A stretch of 64,000 nucleotides of DNA from NCBI GenBank assembly GCA_948144175.1, contig CANXME010001453.1, positions 3,224,001-3,288,000 on the forward strand, written 5' to 3'. Source of the DNA: Closterium sp. NIES-65. Lineage: Eukaryota; Streptophyta; Zygnematophyceae; Desmidiales; Closteriaceae. The notes beneath the pieces are model-generated. The model was not told the DNA's origin. It did not search any database and saw nothing but the letters and a program-made list of their open reading frames with translations. Each line of letters starts with the position of its first letter. The first letter of the stretch is position 1. Shown one piece after another: positions 21,742 through 35,188 of this stretch. Both the position numbers and the translations under genes were made by a program.

Positions 21742-22638
21742 TCAGAACTTAAGTCAAGAATTTCTAGGAATGTATAGTAATAGCTCATGTGGTGGCGCGG
21801 CAAATAGTCGCCAGGACCGCAATCACCTTGACCATTTAGTATCATGGGCCAGTCTTCCGTGAGTGCCGCGAATTGGTGGGGGGTGCAAAATCCCACCACA
21901 GAATGTCCACGAAAGGACTCGATATTACTGTACTACAGTACTGTGTCCCCCCCCGCCACCCCAAATGTTGTGCTATGATTATATAAAATGTGTTTTTTCA
22001 TGACCAACCCGATCAATTTGATATTTGCACCCTCCTTTCCCATTCTTCCCTTGGCACCCCGTTACAGTCACCTTCATCCACAGATTCGCATATCACTTTC
22101 ATGTGGCCCGTGGTTTTTGTGATTCAACAGACTTGCTTCTCATTGCGGACCAAGGTCCTCCACGCTGGCTCCTTTGAATGAGTTTCTCGGTTCGCGGGAG
22201 GGCGGTGGTATTTTAATCGGTGAGTTCCGCAGGAGCTTTGATGGAAATCTGAGACGCGGCGTCTGTTGCATATGAATGTGTGCTGGCGCGAATCCGTCGG
22301 CAATCTCGAGGCTCTCTGCGTTCCGTCGAACATGCCATTCGTGATCGTTTAGGATACGGCCTCAATAAGGCATACGCGTTAGAGAACTCTTAGATAATGT
22401 CATTGGCTGCGGTCTTCTCGCTCAGTAAGCCACTCATTCGAGGTTAAAATAACCGAATTTTACTCATTCCTTTGACCGGGGCCAACCGGGATTGAAAGGA
22501 AGCAAGATTCGCGAACACCGAGATTCGCTATTCGCCATTGGTGATCCCCTCTTATCACATGTAACTGCGTTTCATTCTCGGCTCTTCCGACCGCAGTCAA
22601 ACGCAATCAACCACTGTCAACCGCACTGAACCGCGGCA
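21742..22638. promoter_or_regulatory. Bidirectional promoter region between FAS1 and WDR48
   Basis: The two genes are divergent, with starts about 900 bp apart. AT-rich segments occur at 21910-22030 and 22380-22480. Direct repeats CAATCAACC and GTCAACCGCACTGAACC lie just upstream of WDR48. No clear TATA box was assigned. Confidence 0.45.
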
Positions 22639-25600
22639 ATGCATCGGTCGACGAGCGCGGGAGCCATGTCGACCATGGCGACTGGCGGAGGGGCCATGGC
22701 GAGGCCCCGCAAGGAGCGGAAAGTCACGTTCGTCGTGCGAGACTCTGACGACACCACCGTGAGTTGAGAACGTAGAATAGAGTAAAAAAAGCAATCAACC
22801 GTTTTCAACCGCACTGGACCACGGCAATGCATCGGTGTGACTGGCGGTGGGACCATGGCGAGGCCCCGCAAGGAGCGGAAGGTCACGTTCGTCGTGCGCG
22901 GCTCGGATAATACCACCGTGAGTTGGAGATGCATAATAGAGTCATGATTATTGCCAGCTGGAGACCTTAAACTCGAATATAACGTTAATGAGGTACCCAG
23001 ACGTTCCTTGCCTCCAATGACCTGTCTGTCATTATCGCCGCAGATCCCTCCTTAACCCCTCTTAGTTTTCAACACCCTTCCCCACCCCCCACACCCCACC
23101 CCCCCTTCCCCCCAAACTCTGGTTCTCATTTCTTACTTGTCACCTTTCATCAGTCACCTTTACATATTGCACCCCTCATTATCCCCCCTCACCTCCGATC
23201 CTTGCCCCTTATCCCTCATAGCTCTTCTGTACCCCTCGTCATGCGCACCATGAGCATGGGGCACGGAGAATGTTCGCTTGACCTCGCACTAGGTCGCACT
23301 GCCGCTTCTATTTTGTTCCATCACCATCCTCCCCTCTCCCTCCTCATCCTTCCCCGACTCAAACGCCCAACTCCCCCACTCTCGCCTTCTACAGCATCCC
23401 TCCCATTGCTTCCTGCTCTTCCCCCTTTTCCCCCATCCCCTGATTCCTGCCCCCACCTGCGCAGCACTGTGCTGGCGTCAACAGTGTATGCCTCGCCCCT
23501 CCTGCCACGTCAGCATGGTACCTGCACCAGCAGGGACCCAGATCGCCCCACTCTCACCCACACTCACATTCCCACGGCCACAATAGAAGCAGCAATGATG
23601 GTGATTATAACGAGGAGGCTTTCATCGAGGATTTAGTGTTCACAGGAAGCCGGGACGGAACCATAAAGCGGTGGAGGGTTCCGGTAGGCTCGGCGGGTTC
23701 CAGAGCTGCAGAGGAGGATCGGTACGGGAGGGGGAACGGAGGTGCGGTAGCTTTAACACAAAGAGGAGTATATGAGACGACGTTTGAGTCGCATACAGAC
23801 TGGGTGAATGATGTGGTGCTGGTGGGGGAGGACACGCTCGTCTCATGCTCCTCCGATGGCTCTCTCAAGGTGAGCCTGTCGCTCACGCATGGTTGCAGCA
23901 AGCCAGTCGTTCAGAGCATTGCTTTGCACGTGTAGAGTTGACTCAGGTGACGTTCGAGTCGCATACAGACTGGGTGAATGATGTGGTGCTGGTGGGATTA
24001 GACACGCTCGTCTCATGCTCCTCCGATGGATCCCTCAAGGTGAGTTGTTCACGCATGGTTGTGGCATGTCAGTCGTTCAGAGCATTGCACGTGTAGAGTT
24101 GACTCAGGGGACATTCGAGCCACATACAGACTGGGTGAATGACGTGGTGTTAGTGGGGGCGGACACGCTCGTCTCCTGGTCCTTTTCTCCAAGGGGCGAG
24201 TGCACCAACACCCACGCTGCTTGCAGCATCATCCCACCATCACCCTGCAGCACCCATGTTTTGGCAGCAGTGTCTTCCCAGCTGTCCCCAAAACCCCTTT
24301 TCTTCTGTCCTCCTTGTGTGCATGCGCATCTTGTGTGCACACACCAGACATGGAAGGCGTTTTCCCCAAGGGGCGAGTGCACCGACACCCTGTGGCACCC
24401 GTGTGCTCTCAATCTATCTACTAAGCTGTCCCTACAATCCCCTTTTCCCCCACGCCCTCCTTGTGTGCATTCATGTGTGCACGAATTAGACATGGAAGGC
24501 CTTTTCCCCAAGGGGCGAGTGCACCGACACACTGCGGCACCACAGCGACTACGTCATCGCTCTCGCTGCCGCCCGCGATGTAAGTAGCACCATGCTCGCC
24601 TCTCCCCTTCTCTAGTAACTGTAGCACTGTGGCACCACAGCGACTACGTCATCGCTCTCGCTGCCGCCCGCGATGTAAGTAGCACCATGCTCGCCTCTCC
24701 CCTCTCTTAGTAACAGCAGCACTGCGGCACCACAGCGACTACGTGATTGCTCTCGCTGCCGCCCGCGATGTGGGTGTCATGCTCACCTTTGCCCCTAATA
24801 GTAACAGCACTGCAGCATGCATGCAGTGCAGCAGCACTCGGGCACCACAACGACGACAGTCTTCGCTCTTGCTGGCAGCGTCGTCCCAGCAACTACCTCT
24901 CCCCTCTCTCCTGCGCCCCCCTCTCTCCTGCGCCCCCCTTCCTCCTGCGCCCCCCTTCCTCCTGCGCCCCCCTCTCTCCCGCGCCCCCCTCCCTCCTCTT
25001 CCCCCTCGTCCACAGGTTCTTCTAGTGGCATCAACGGGTCTCGGTTCAGCAGCACAGCCACTCACCTGGTCAGGAGGGTCTCTCCCCTCTTGCCCTCCCT
25101 TCTCCTACCCTATCCTCGTCAACACATTTCCATCTCTCTCCCCTCTCCCCCCACCCGTCCACAGGTTTCTCCAGTGGCTTCAGAGCTGCTCGTTTGGGAC
25201 CTCGCAGCAGCACAGCCACTCACCTGATCATGGGGGTCTCTCCCTCCTCTCTTCCCCTCCTTCTCCTACCCTCTCCGTATCAATCAACACAGTCCCCTCT
25301 CTTTCCCCTATCCCCTTTCTCCTCAGGTCCCTCTTGTGGCATCAGCCGGTCTTGGCTCAGAGCTGTTCATCTGGGACTTAGCAGCAGCACAGCCTCTCAC
25401 CTGGTCAGGGGGGTCTCTCCCCCATACCTCCTCTTCTCCCCCTTCTTCCTCCTCCTCCGGCCCCCCTGCTTCCGCGTCTACCGCTTCCCCTGCTACCTCT
25501 GCTGCTGCTTCGGGGCTAGGGGGAGGCAGTACAGGCTCAGGAGCAGGGGGAGCGGGGGGAGCAGGTGGAGCGGGGGGAGCGGGGGGGGCGGGGGGAACAA

Positions 25601-28600
25601 CAGGGGGGACAGGAGTGGGTTCAGCTGCGGGGCCGGTAGTCGGGGTATATTCTCCAGTGCCGGCCAAGGGGCATAAGGACTCGGTGTATTCTGTGGCGAT
25701 GAACAGTGCCGGGAGTGTGGTGGTTTCGGGCGGCACAGAGAAGGTGGTTCGCGTGTGGGACCCTCGCACAGGGACCAAGCAAATGAAACTAAAGGGACAT
25801 ACGGAGAATATTAGAGCTCTTGCTATCGACCCCACTGGCAGGTGAGTGGCAGATAACAAGAGAGGGAAAGGAGAGGGCATGAGTGGGACCCTCGCACGGG
25901 GACCAAGCAGATGAAGCTGAAAGGGCACACGGAGAACATTAGAGCTCTGGCTGTTGATTGATTCCACATGCAGGTGAGTGGCAGATAAGAGGGAACGGAG
26001 AGGGCATGCGTGGGACTCTCGCACGGGGACCAAGCAGATGAAACTAAAGGGACATACGGAGAATATTAGAGCTCTGGCTGTTGATTCTACGGGCAGGTGA
26101 GCGACTGTTGACCCTATGGGGGGAAAAGATCAGGAGGATGGTGGTGGTGTGCGCGTGTGGGACCCTCGCACAGGGACCAAGCAGATGAAGCTAAAGGGGC
26201 ACGCGGAGAATATCAGGGCACTTGCTATCGAGCCCTCAGGCAGGTGAGTGGCTGTTGATTGATCATGCTGGGGTGTGTAAGGGAAACGAGAGAGGGTATG
26301 AAGGGGAGAAGGTGGTCCGCGTGTGGGACCCTCGCACAGGGACCAAGCAGATGACGCTGAAAGGGCACACGGAGCACATCAGGGCTGTTGCTGTTGATCC
26401 CACTGGCAGGTGAGTGGCTTTGTGGTAAGGTGAGGCAAGGCGTGTTTTGAGACGTCTCAAAACACTTCTTCAAACACGTGGTAAGGTGAGGCAAGGCGTG
26501 TTTTGAGACGTCTCAAAACACTTCTTCAAACACGTGGTAAGGTGAGGCAAGGCGTGTTTTGAGACGTCTCAAAACACTTCTTCAAACACGTGGTAAGGTG
26601 AGGCAAGGCGTGTTTTGAGACGTCTCAAAACACTTCTTCAAACACGTGGTAAGGTGAGGCAAGGCGTGTTTTGAGACGTCTCAAAACACTTCTTCAAACA
26701 CGTGGTAAGGTGAGGCAAGGCGTGTTTTGAGACGTCTCAAAACACTTCTTCAAACACGTGGTAAGGTGAGGCAAGGCGTGTTTTGAGACGTCTCAAAACA
26801 CTTCTTCAAACACGTGGTAAGGTGAGGCAAGGCGTGTTTTGAGACGTCTCAAAACACTTCTTCAAACACGTGGTAAGGTGAGGCAAGGCGTGAGAGGAGG
26901 TGGTGGTGGGCATCCTGTGTGGGATGGGATGGGACCCATGGGTGCCAAGAAGATGAAGCTGAAAGGGCACACGGAGAATATTAGAGCACTGGCTGTTGAT
27001 CCGACTGGCAGGTAATTGGCTCTATGCTGTGGTAGGTCGTGTGTGAGTTTATGTTGGGCGATGGAATGGACCCCATGCTGACTTTCGAGTCCACTCAGAA
27101 GTCACTTTGTGTTGTGTGTTTGTTGGGGGGGCGTGGAGGTGCGCAGCGTGTGTGTGTGTGCGTGCACGAAACCATTCACCCAAGTAGGTACAGTCTCTCT
27201 TCCAACTCAACGCATCTTCTCCCTCCCTCCCCCTCCTCTCACACCCCATTGCAGGTTCTGCTTGTCCGGCTTCTCCGACTCAATCATCTGATGGGTCAGC
27301 ATCAAATAGCTACGATTGCTCTCGATTGAAACCGTCTGTTTTCTCTCCCTCCCTCCCCCTCCTCTCACACCCCATTGCAGTTTCTGTGTGTCCGGCTCCC
27401 CCGACTCAATCATCTGATGGGTCAGCATCAAATAGCTACGATCGCTCCCGGTTCAAACCGTCTGTTTTCTCTCCCTCCCTCCCCATCCCTCTTCTCACAC
27501 ACGCCATTGCAGGTTCTGTTTGTCCGGCTCCTCCGACTCAATTATCCGGTGAGCTCTTTCAAAACGCCTAAACCTTTGAGACGTCTCAAAACCTGTCTCG
27601 GACTCAAATCATCTGGTGCACACTAGAAGCTTCTAAGCCCGTTTCTTTATCTGGAGTGTCAAACAGTAGAGACAATGGCTCCTTTTGCACGGATTTAGTT
27701 AGTCAATCATCTGAGAAGTCACCGGCGCCGCCGTGCCACTCGCACAGAAGTGACTTTTGAGTCGGCTCTAAAGTCACCTTGTTAAACAGTAGAGATAATT
27801 CATCTGGAAAGTCACTGTGCCACTCGCACAGAAGTACCCCCTGTTCGGTGTGTCTCTGTGTGTGTTTCCCCTAAACTCGACTTCCCTCTTGACTCTTGGC
27901 TTTCCCAGCCTGTGGGACCAGGGGCAGCAGCGCTGTGTGTGTGCACTCCAACGCCGTCCATACAGACTTGACTCGCTGTGGGCTGTGCACCTGCTCACTG
28001 CCTCACCCTGCTCCTGCTTCCCTGTGTTTTGAGACGTCTCAAAACACCTAGAGCAGCAGCGCTGTGTGTGTGCACTCCAACGCCGTCCATACAGACTCGA
28101 CTCGGTGGGGGCTGTGCACCTGCTCACTGCCTCACCCTGCTCCTTCTCCCTGTGTGCTTCGTTCTCCTTGGTGCAGGCTGTCTGTGCCGCTGTGGGACCT
28201 AGGGCAGCAGCACTGCGTGCACTCATACACGGTGCACTGTGCCCTGTGCACAGGGTGTTTCAGCCAACTATGCCCCTGCTTTCTTTTCTCTGCGTGAATT
28301 CTCCCAGGTTATGAGGCCTGGGCCAGCAGCGCTGTGTCACTCATACGCAGTGCATACAGACTCGGTGTCGGCTGTGCGGTGCACTCATGTGCGTTTTTTT
28401 TCGTGCTTCTGTTTGTTTCTCCTTGATTTCACACCCCCTTCCCTTCACAGCCTGTGGGACCTGGGCCAGCAGCGCTGTGTGCACTCGTACGCGGTGCACA
28501 CAGACTCAGTGTGGGCTGTGCGGTGTGCACTCTGACTCATGTGTGCGAGTGTTCTCTCCCTCTCTCCTTTTTTCTCCTGGACACAGCCTGTGGGACCTGG

Positions 28601-31600
28601 GCCAGCAGCGCTGTGTGCACTCGTACGCGGTGCACACAGACTCAGTGTGGGCTGTGGCAGCCAATGAGGAGTTCACACGTGTCTACAGCGGGGGCAGAGA
28701 TGCATGTGTGAGTGCCGTGTGTGTGTGGGCGAGTGTTTGTGTGTGGGGGGGGGCGCGAGTGTGTGTGTGTGTGTGTGTGTGTCAAAGGAGTGGGCGACGA
28801 GTGGGCCAAAGGGGGGCGCGAGTGTTTGTGTGGGGGGGGGGGGGAGGGGCGACAAGTGGGCCAAAGGAAGAAGGTCCGCGTGTGTGTTTGTGTCTGTATA
28901 TGTGTGTGGGTCGGTGATTGTTTGCGTGGTGTGAGTGGGTGTGTGAGTGGGTGTGTGAATGTGTGTGTGTTCGATGGGTCTCGTCTCCTTGCTCTTTGCT
29001 TCCTCACCTTCTCTCTTGCCGCTCTTTTCTTGCTCACCCCAGTATTCGCACGTCTATGCCACCGATCTGATTGAACAAGTGTTTTGAGACGTCTCAAAAC
29101 ACTTCTTGCTCACCCCAGTATTCGCACGTCTACGCCACCGATCTGGCCACACGGGAAAGCATCCTATTGGCCAGGGAGGATCGCCCCTCATTCTGTTCTG
29201 ATGGGTATCTGAACTCCCTATGTCTCCTGTTTCCCCCCTTTCATTCCTCACCCTCCCAGGTCTACGCCACCGATCTGGCCACGCGGGAAAGCATCCTATT
29301 GGCCAAGGAAGATCGCTCCTCATTCCGTTTGTTCTGATGGGTATCTGAACTCCCTGTGCTTTCTGCTCGCCCCCCTTTCCATGCTCACCATCCCAGGTCT
29401 ATGTAACTGAGGTCGTTTTTGAGGCGCCTCAAAAACGACCTTTCCATGCTCACCCTCCCAGGTCTATGTAACTGATCTCGCCACGCGGGAAAGTATTTTA
29501 TCGGCCAAGGAGGGTCACCCCTCATCCTTTTCTGATGGGTCTCAACTCAAAGTCCCTTGGCTTCCTGTTTTCCCCCTTCCATTAAACATCGTCTCAGGTC
29601 TACGTCACCGATCTCGCCACGCGGGAAAGCATCCTATTGGCCAAGGAGGATCGCCCCGTGCTCCACCTGGCGTTACAGCCTGGCGGGGAGAGAGGGGGAA
29701 AGGGGAGAGGGGGAAGGGAGGACAGAAGAGAAGGGGAGAGGAGAGGAGGAGGAGGAGGAGGAGGAGGAGTGATAGAGAGACGGCTGGATTGTGACAGGAT
29801 GTGGGTTAGCACTTCTGCCTCGTCTGTCCGGTGTTGGCCTGCTGACTCTGCTGCTTTGACAGGCGGGACCGGGGACGCATGGGTAGGGGAGGACGGGGAG
29901 AAGGCAGCAAGGAGGGTGGCGGGTGGGGTGGAGGAGCAAGTGACTGGAGCAGCAGCAGCGCAAGCAGACTGCGGAGGAGATGAGGCAAGAAGAGGGGCGG
30001 GAGCAGGAGAGGAGGAGGGGGGCGTGTCACCGAATGGTCCGGTGTTCTGTGCGAGTCCTGACCTCTCTGCCAGCACATTCATCGCCAGCAGCCTTGGGGT
30101 GTCCCGCGCCCGAGCCAGCGTGGAAAGCTCTTTCTCTCTGGTGAGTGAAGTGCACTCCAATCTCCCTCCCCTCCACCCTCCACTGGGTCACCGAATGGAC
30201 CGATGTTCTGTGCGAGTCCTGACCTCTCCGCCAGCACATTCGTCGCCAGCAGCCTTGGGATGTCTCGTGCTCGAGCTAGCGTGGAGAGCTCTTTCTCTCT
30301 GGTGGGTGGGGCGCATTCAACTCTTCTCTTGCTTGCAAAGGCATGTCACCGGATGGGTCTTTCGTCTGTGCGAGTGCTTTTGAGAAGTCTCAAAATTACC
30401 ATCAACGCATTCAACTCTCCTCTTGCTTGCAAAGGCATGTCACCGGATGGGTCTTTCGTCTGTGCGAGTGCTGACCTCTCCGCTCGAGCTAGTGTGGAAG
30501 GCTCTTTCACACTGTTAACTGAAGAAGATTCACCTCAGAAACTCCCTCCTCTGTCGGGTGGAATGCTCTCCTGCTCTGTTGATTCAAATGCGCACTCTCC
30601 TGCTTGCTTCCGCTCTCCTGCTTGCTTTTGCTCCCCTGCTTGCATCTGCCCTTCTTCCTTCTTTTACCCATGTTCTCCACTCCCCTTCTCCCCTGGGATG
30701 CCATCATCCCCTGTGTGCGCTCATCCCCTGTGTGCGCTCATCCCCTGTCTCCTTTCTCTTTCCTCTTTCCTCTTTCCTCTTTTGCCTCACTCCCCACTCT
30801 CCTCTCCCCTCTCCAATTTCTTCTCTTCCCCCCGCTTTTCCAGGTTCCTCTATTCGCTCATCCCATTGCCACCATCTGTTGCACGCACCACACCCATCAC
30901 ATGCCATGCCCGTCTAAAGACAGACTGACTGTCTTGCTTTTCTCCCCTCTCCCCTTCTGCTCTCCCCCTCTCCTACTTGTCCAGGTTCCCCTATTCCCCC
31001 ATCCGATCGCCGCCATCCTTGGCACCGCACCCATCACACGCCATGCCATACTGAACGACAGGCGGCACGTGCTCACGCGGGTGAGAATTGTGTGTGGGTG
31101 TTTGGAACTTCCGTGCGCTTTTGTGTTGTGCATGTGTGCGTGCGCGTGTGGGTCTGAGTGTTTACTGGTGTTGACACAACCAGCATCCATCACACGCCAT
31201 GCAATTCTGAACGACAGACGGCACGTGCCCACTCGGGTAAGGATTGGGGGTGGTTGGATGTGTGTTGTGCGCCTGTGGGGGTGGTTGGATGTGTGTTGTG
31301 CGCCTGTGGGGGTGGTTGGATGTGTGTTGTGTGCCTGTGGGGGTGGTTGGATGTGTGTTGTGTGCCTGTGGGGGTGGTTGGATGTGTGTTGTGTGCCTGT
31401 GGGGGTGGTTGGATGTGTGTTGTGTGCCTGTGGGGGTGGTTGGATGTGTGTTGTGCGCCTGTGGGGGTGGTTGGATGTGTGTTGTGTGCCTGTGGGGGTG
31501 GTTGGATGTGTGTTGTGTGCCTGTGGGGGTGGTTGGATGTGTGTTGTGTGCCTGTGGGGGTGGTTGGATGTGTGTTGTGCGCCTGTGGGGGTGGTTGGAT

Positions 31601-34600
31601 GTGTGTTGTGTGCCTGTGGGGGTGGTTGGATGTGTGTTGTGTGCCTGTGTGCACGTGGGTCTGAGTGCTTGAGTGCTTACCGGTGTTGGAACAACCAACA
31701 CCCATCGCACGCTTTGCAATTTGCAACAACAGACGGCACATGCCCTGCCCACCCGGGTGAGTGAGCCTCATGCATACTTGGATGAATATGTGCGTTAGTG
31801 TGGGTGTGGGTGCCGGGTAAGTGGGTTGTGATTGGTCTGTGCACACGCCACACCATTCTAAACGACATAATCCAGAATCCAGATGGCATGTCCTCACCCG
31901 GGTGAGTGAGCCTCATGTATGCTGGATGAGTATGTGTTTGCGTTAGTGTGGGTGCAGGTGGGTTGGATTGGGTCTGTGCACAAGCCACACCATTTTGAAT
32001 GACGTGCGGCATGTGCTCACCTCACTCAGTGACCTTCTAACATTCATTTGCCTCTCTTCCTTCTCTCTCTTCCACGCACGCACTCTCCCCCTACCCACCA
32101 TCCCCATTCTTGTCCCCTAACGCCGGCACACATCCTCCTCCCTTCACCCCTCCACTTAGGACGAGGGAGGTGTGGTGAAGCTGTGGGAGATCACCCGGGG
32201 AGCTGTTGTTGCCAACTACGGGGTGGTGAGTGGTGCATGGTGCTAGCAGCGTGTGATGCTACCGTGCACGCTGCTACAGTGCATGGTACACGCTGTTTTA
32301 GTTGGAGGTGTGGTGTGGTCTGTGGGAAATCACCCGGGGAGCTGTTGTTGCCAGCTACGGGGTGGTGAGTGAGTGGTGCATGCATGCTGCAACAGTGCGT
32401 GATGCTTCAGTGCATGTTGCTGTAGATACGCGGTGTACAGGTCCATATATGGCCTGCCATGGCGCCCAGTGGTACAGGTCCATATATGGCCTGCCATGGC
32501 GCCCAGTGGTACAGTGCACGATAATGTGCTGTAGTGCATTCAGCTGACCAGGGACCATGCACGAAGTTTGCTATTTTTCCAGGATTGTTTTAGGCGTCTC
32601 AAAAGTGACGAAGCACAAAGTCGGGTCGTGTTTTGCCAGGTTCCGTTTTCCATCTCCGTCTTGACTTTTAACACCTGGCACTTCTCTGTCTTTGTCCTTG
32701 TCTGGTGCAGGTGTCATTTGAAGAAAAAGAAAAAGAGCTCTTTGAAATGGTACGTCATGATGATGGATTGATACATACCCTCACTCACTCACTCATGCAC
32801 TCACCCACTCACTCACTCACCCAGTCATTCACTCACTCACTCACCCAGTCACGCTCTCACTCACTGGCTCGCTCACTCCCATCGGACCTGTGATTTGGCT
32901 TCCCTCAATCTCACCTCCTCAACCCTCACAACTCAACCCCTTCGTTAGCCCACCTCTCCCACTCATCAGAACAGCGCGAGCCTCCCTGTTGTTCTCAGTG
33001 GACCTCCGCTTTGGCTACCTTTCAGCACCGCTCTTCTTCCTTCCTCAACCCCCTCTCACCCCTCTCCATCCCTCACTACCCCTCTCAACACTAGATCAGC
33101 GTGAGCCCGTGGTTCTCAGTGGACCTCCGCTTTGGCTAGCACCTAGCACCTCTCTGCTCCCCCCCTCCCACCTCACCCCTCTCAACCCCTCTCAACCCCT
33201 TGCACCCCTTTCAACACCAGATCAGCGTAAGCCCGTGGTTCTCAGTGGACCTCCGCTTTGGCTGTCTATCACTGCACCTGGAGTGCCCGCAGTGCTTCTC
33301 TGCTGAGATTTATGCCACAGACTTGGACGTGCCGGGAGCATCTGAAGACCTTAAGGTATAGCAAGTCTCGAACGTGCATAGGGGGAGAGTGTGTGTGAGC
33401 GTGCAGGAAAGAAGGTGTGGGTTTACCCTCTTGCCTCTCACTGCACCTGGAGTGCCCGCAGTGCTTCTCTGCTGAGATCTACGCCACAGACTTGGACGTG
33501 CCAGGAGCATCTGAAGACCTCAAGGTATAGCAAGTCTCGAACGTGCATAGGGGGAGAGTGTGTGTGAGCGTGCAGGAAAGAAGGTGTGGGTTTACCCTCT
33601 TGCCTCCCTGTGCACCTGGAGTGCCCGCAGTGGAGAAGGGGGGGGGGGGAGGGTTGGGTGGGGGGTACAAGGTGCAGGTACGTGCACAGCTCACCCTCTC
33701 GCCTCTCACTGCACCTGGAGTGCCCGCAGTGCTTCTCGGCTGAGATCTACGCCACAGACTTGGACGTACCAGGGGCGTCTCAAGACCTCAAGGTGAGGCG
33801 GGTAGTGCATGTATGTAACTGGTACGGCCACTCACCTGCCTCTCTCGCCTCTCGCTGCACCTGGAGTGCCCGCAGTGCTTCTCACCTGAGATCTACACCA
33901 CTGACCTGGACGTGCTGGGGGCGTCTGAAGACCTCAAGGTGAGTGAGTGTGTTAGTGTGCAAGGTGCAGGTACATGTGCAAGGTGCAGGTACATGTGCAA
34001 GGTGCAGGTACATGTGCAAGGTGCAGGTACATGTGCAAGGTGCAGGTACATGTGCAAGGTGCAGGTACATGTGCAAGGTGCAGGTACATGTGCAAGGTGC
34101 AGGTACATGTGCAAGGTGCAGGTACATGTGCAAGGTGCAGGTACATGTGCAAGGTGCAGGTACATGTGCAAGGTGCAGGTACATGCACAAAGCTCACTCT
34201 CCCGCCTCTCGCTGCACCTGGAGTGCCCACAGTGCTTCTCAGCTGAGATCTACACCACTGACCTGGACGTACCAGGGGCGTCTGAAGACCTCAAGGTGAG
34301 GAGAGCGCTGAGTGTACGTCGTACGCAAACTTAGGCCATCGTAGGTAGGGTGCGTGCTGGCACCGCACCCTACCCCGCCCCACCCCACCCCACTCCCCTT
34401 GGCGTGCCCCCAATGCTTCTCTGCTGAGCGACTTTCCCCTACTCGCCTCTCCCTTACCCTCCTTTTTCCATGGCCAGTTGAACCTTGGTCAGCAAGCTCC
34501 AAGCGGCCTGCTCTGGCCATGGCTCAACAGGGGGAGTTACCCTGCCCTCCCGTGCACCCTTTCCCTTACTCGAATTTCCCTTGCCTGCCCGCCTCTCCCT

Positions 34601-35131
34601 TGCTCTCCTTTTCCCATGGCCAGTTGAACCTGGGGCAGCAAACTCCAAGCGGCCTGCTCTGGCCATGGCTTATTTAGAAGGAGGTGCCTCAACCTCCTGT
34701 CCACCCTCCCTAACCCTTAAGTTCCTAATGGTTTCCCTCCCACGACCCCCACCACCATCTGAACCTGGGTCAACAAGCCCTAAGAGGCCTGCTATGGCCC
34801 TGGCTCAACAAGAAGAGACCGCTCTTTTCGCACTCTCCTTCACCCTTTGTTCCCTCAACCTTTTTTCTCTCACCTCTCTCACCACCACCAGTTGAACCTG
34901 GGTCAACAAACCCTAAGAGGCCTGCTATGGCCATGGCTCAACGAGAAGAGACTTCCTCCCGTGCACTCCTCCCACACACCCGCCTCCCTCACTCCCTCCT
35001 CCTCCCTCACTCACCCCGCTTATCCCTCCTCCGCCACAACCACTGCTACCACTACCTCCTCTTCCTCCTCTTCCAATGCACACACCGGGTTAAGACGGTC
35101 TGCCTCTGCTGCAGCTGCCACAGCAGCAGTG

Positions 35132-35188
<57 letters not shown>

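Noticed and set aside
21714-21899. 61-codon minus-strand frame overlapping the FAS1 start
   Set aside because: It could be a uORF, but nothing supports translation and it has no recognisable motif.
30604-31080. Long plus-strand frame before WDR48 exon 8
   Set aside because: Only 30985-31080 matches the family. The rest is pyrimidine-rich intron and a decayed exon copy read through.
31158-31764. Cys/Trp/Val-rich repeat protein frames on plus and His/Thr/Pro-rich on minus
   Set aside because: They are a 31-bp minisatellite read in several frames at once inside a WDR48 intron.
33893-34334. Repeat protein frames in the 19-bp array
   Set aside because: They are open in most frames on both strands, as expected of a short tandem repeat without stops.
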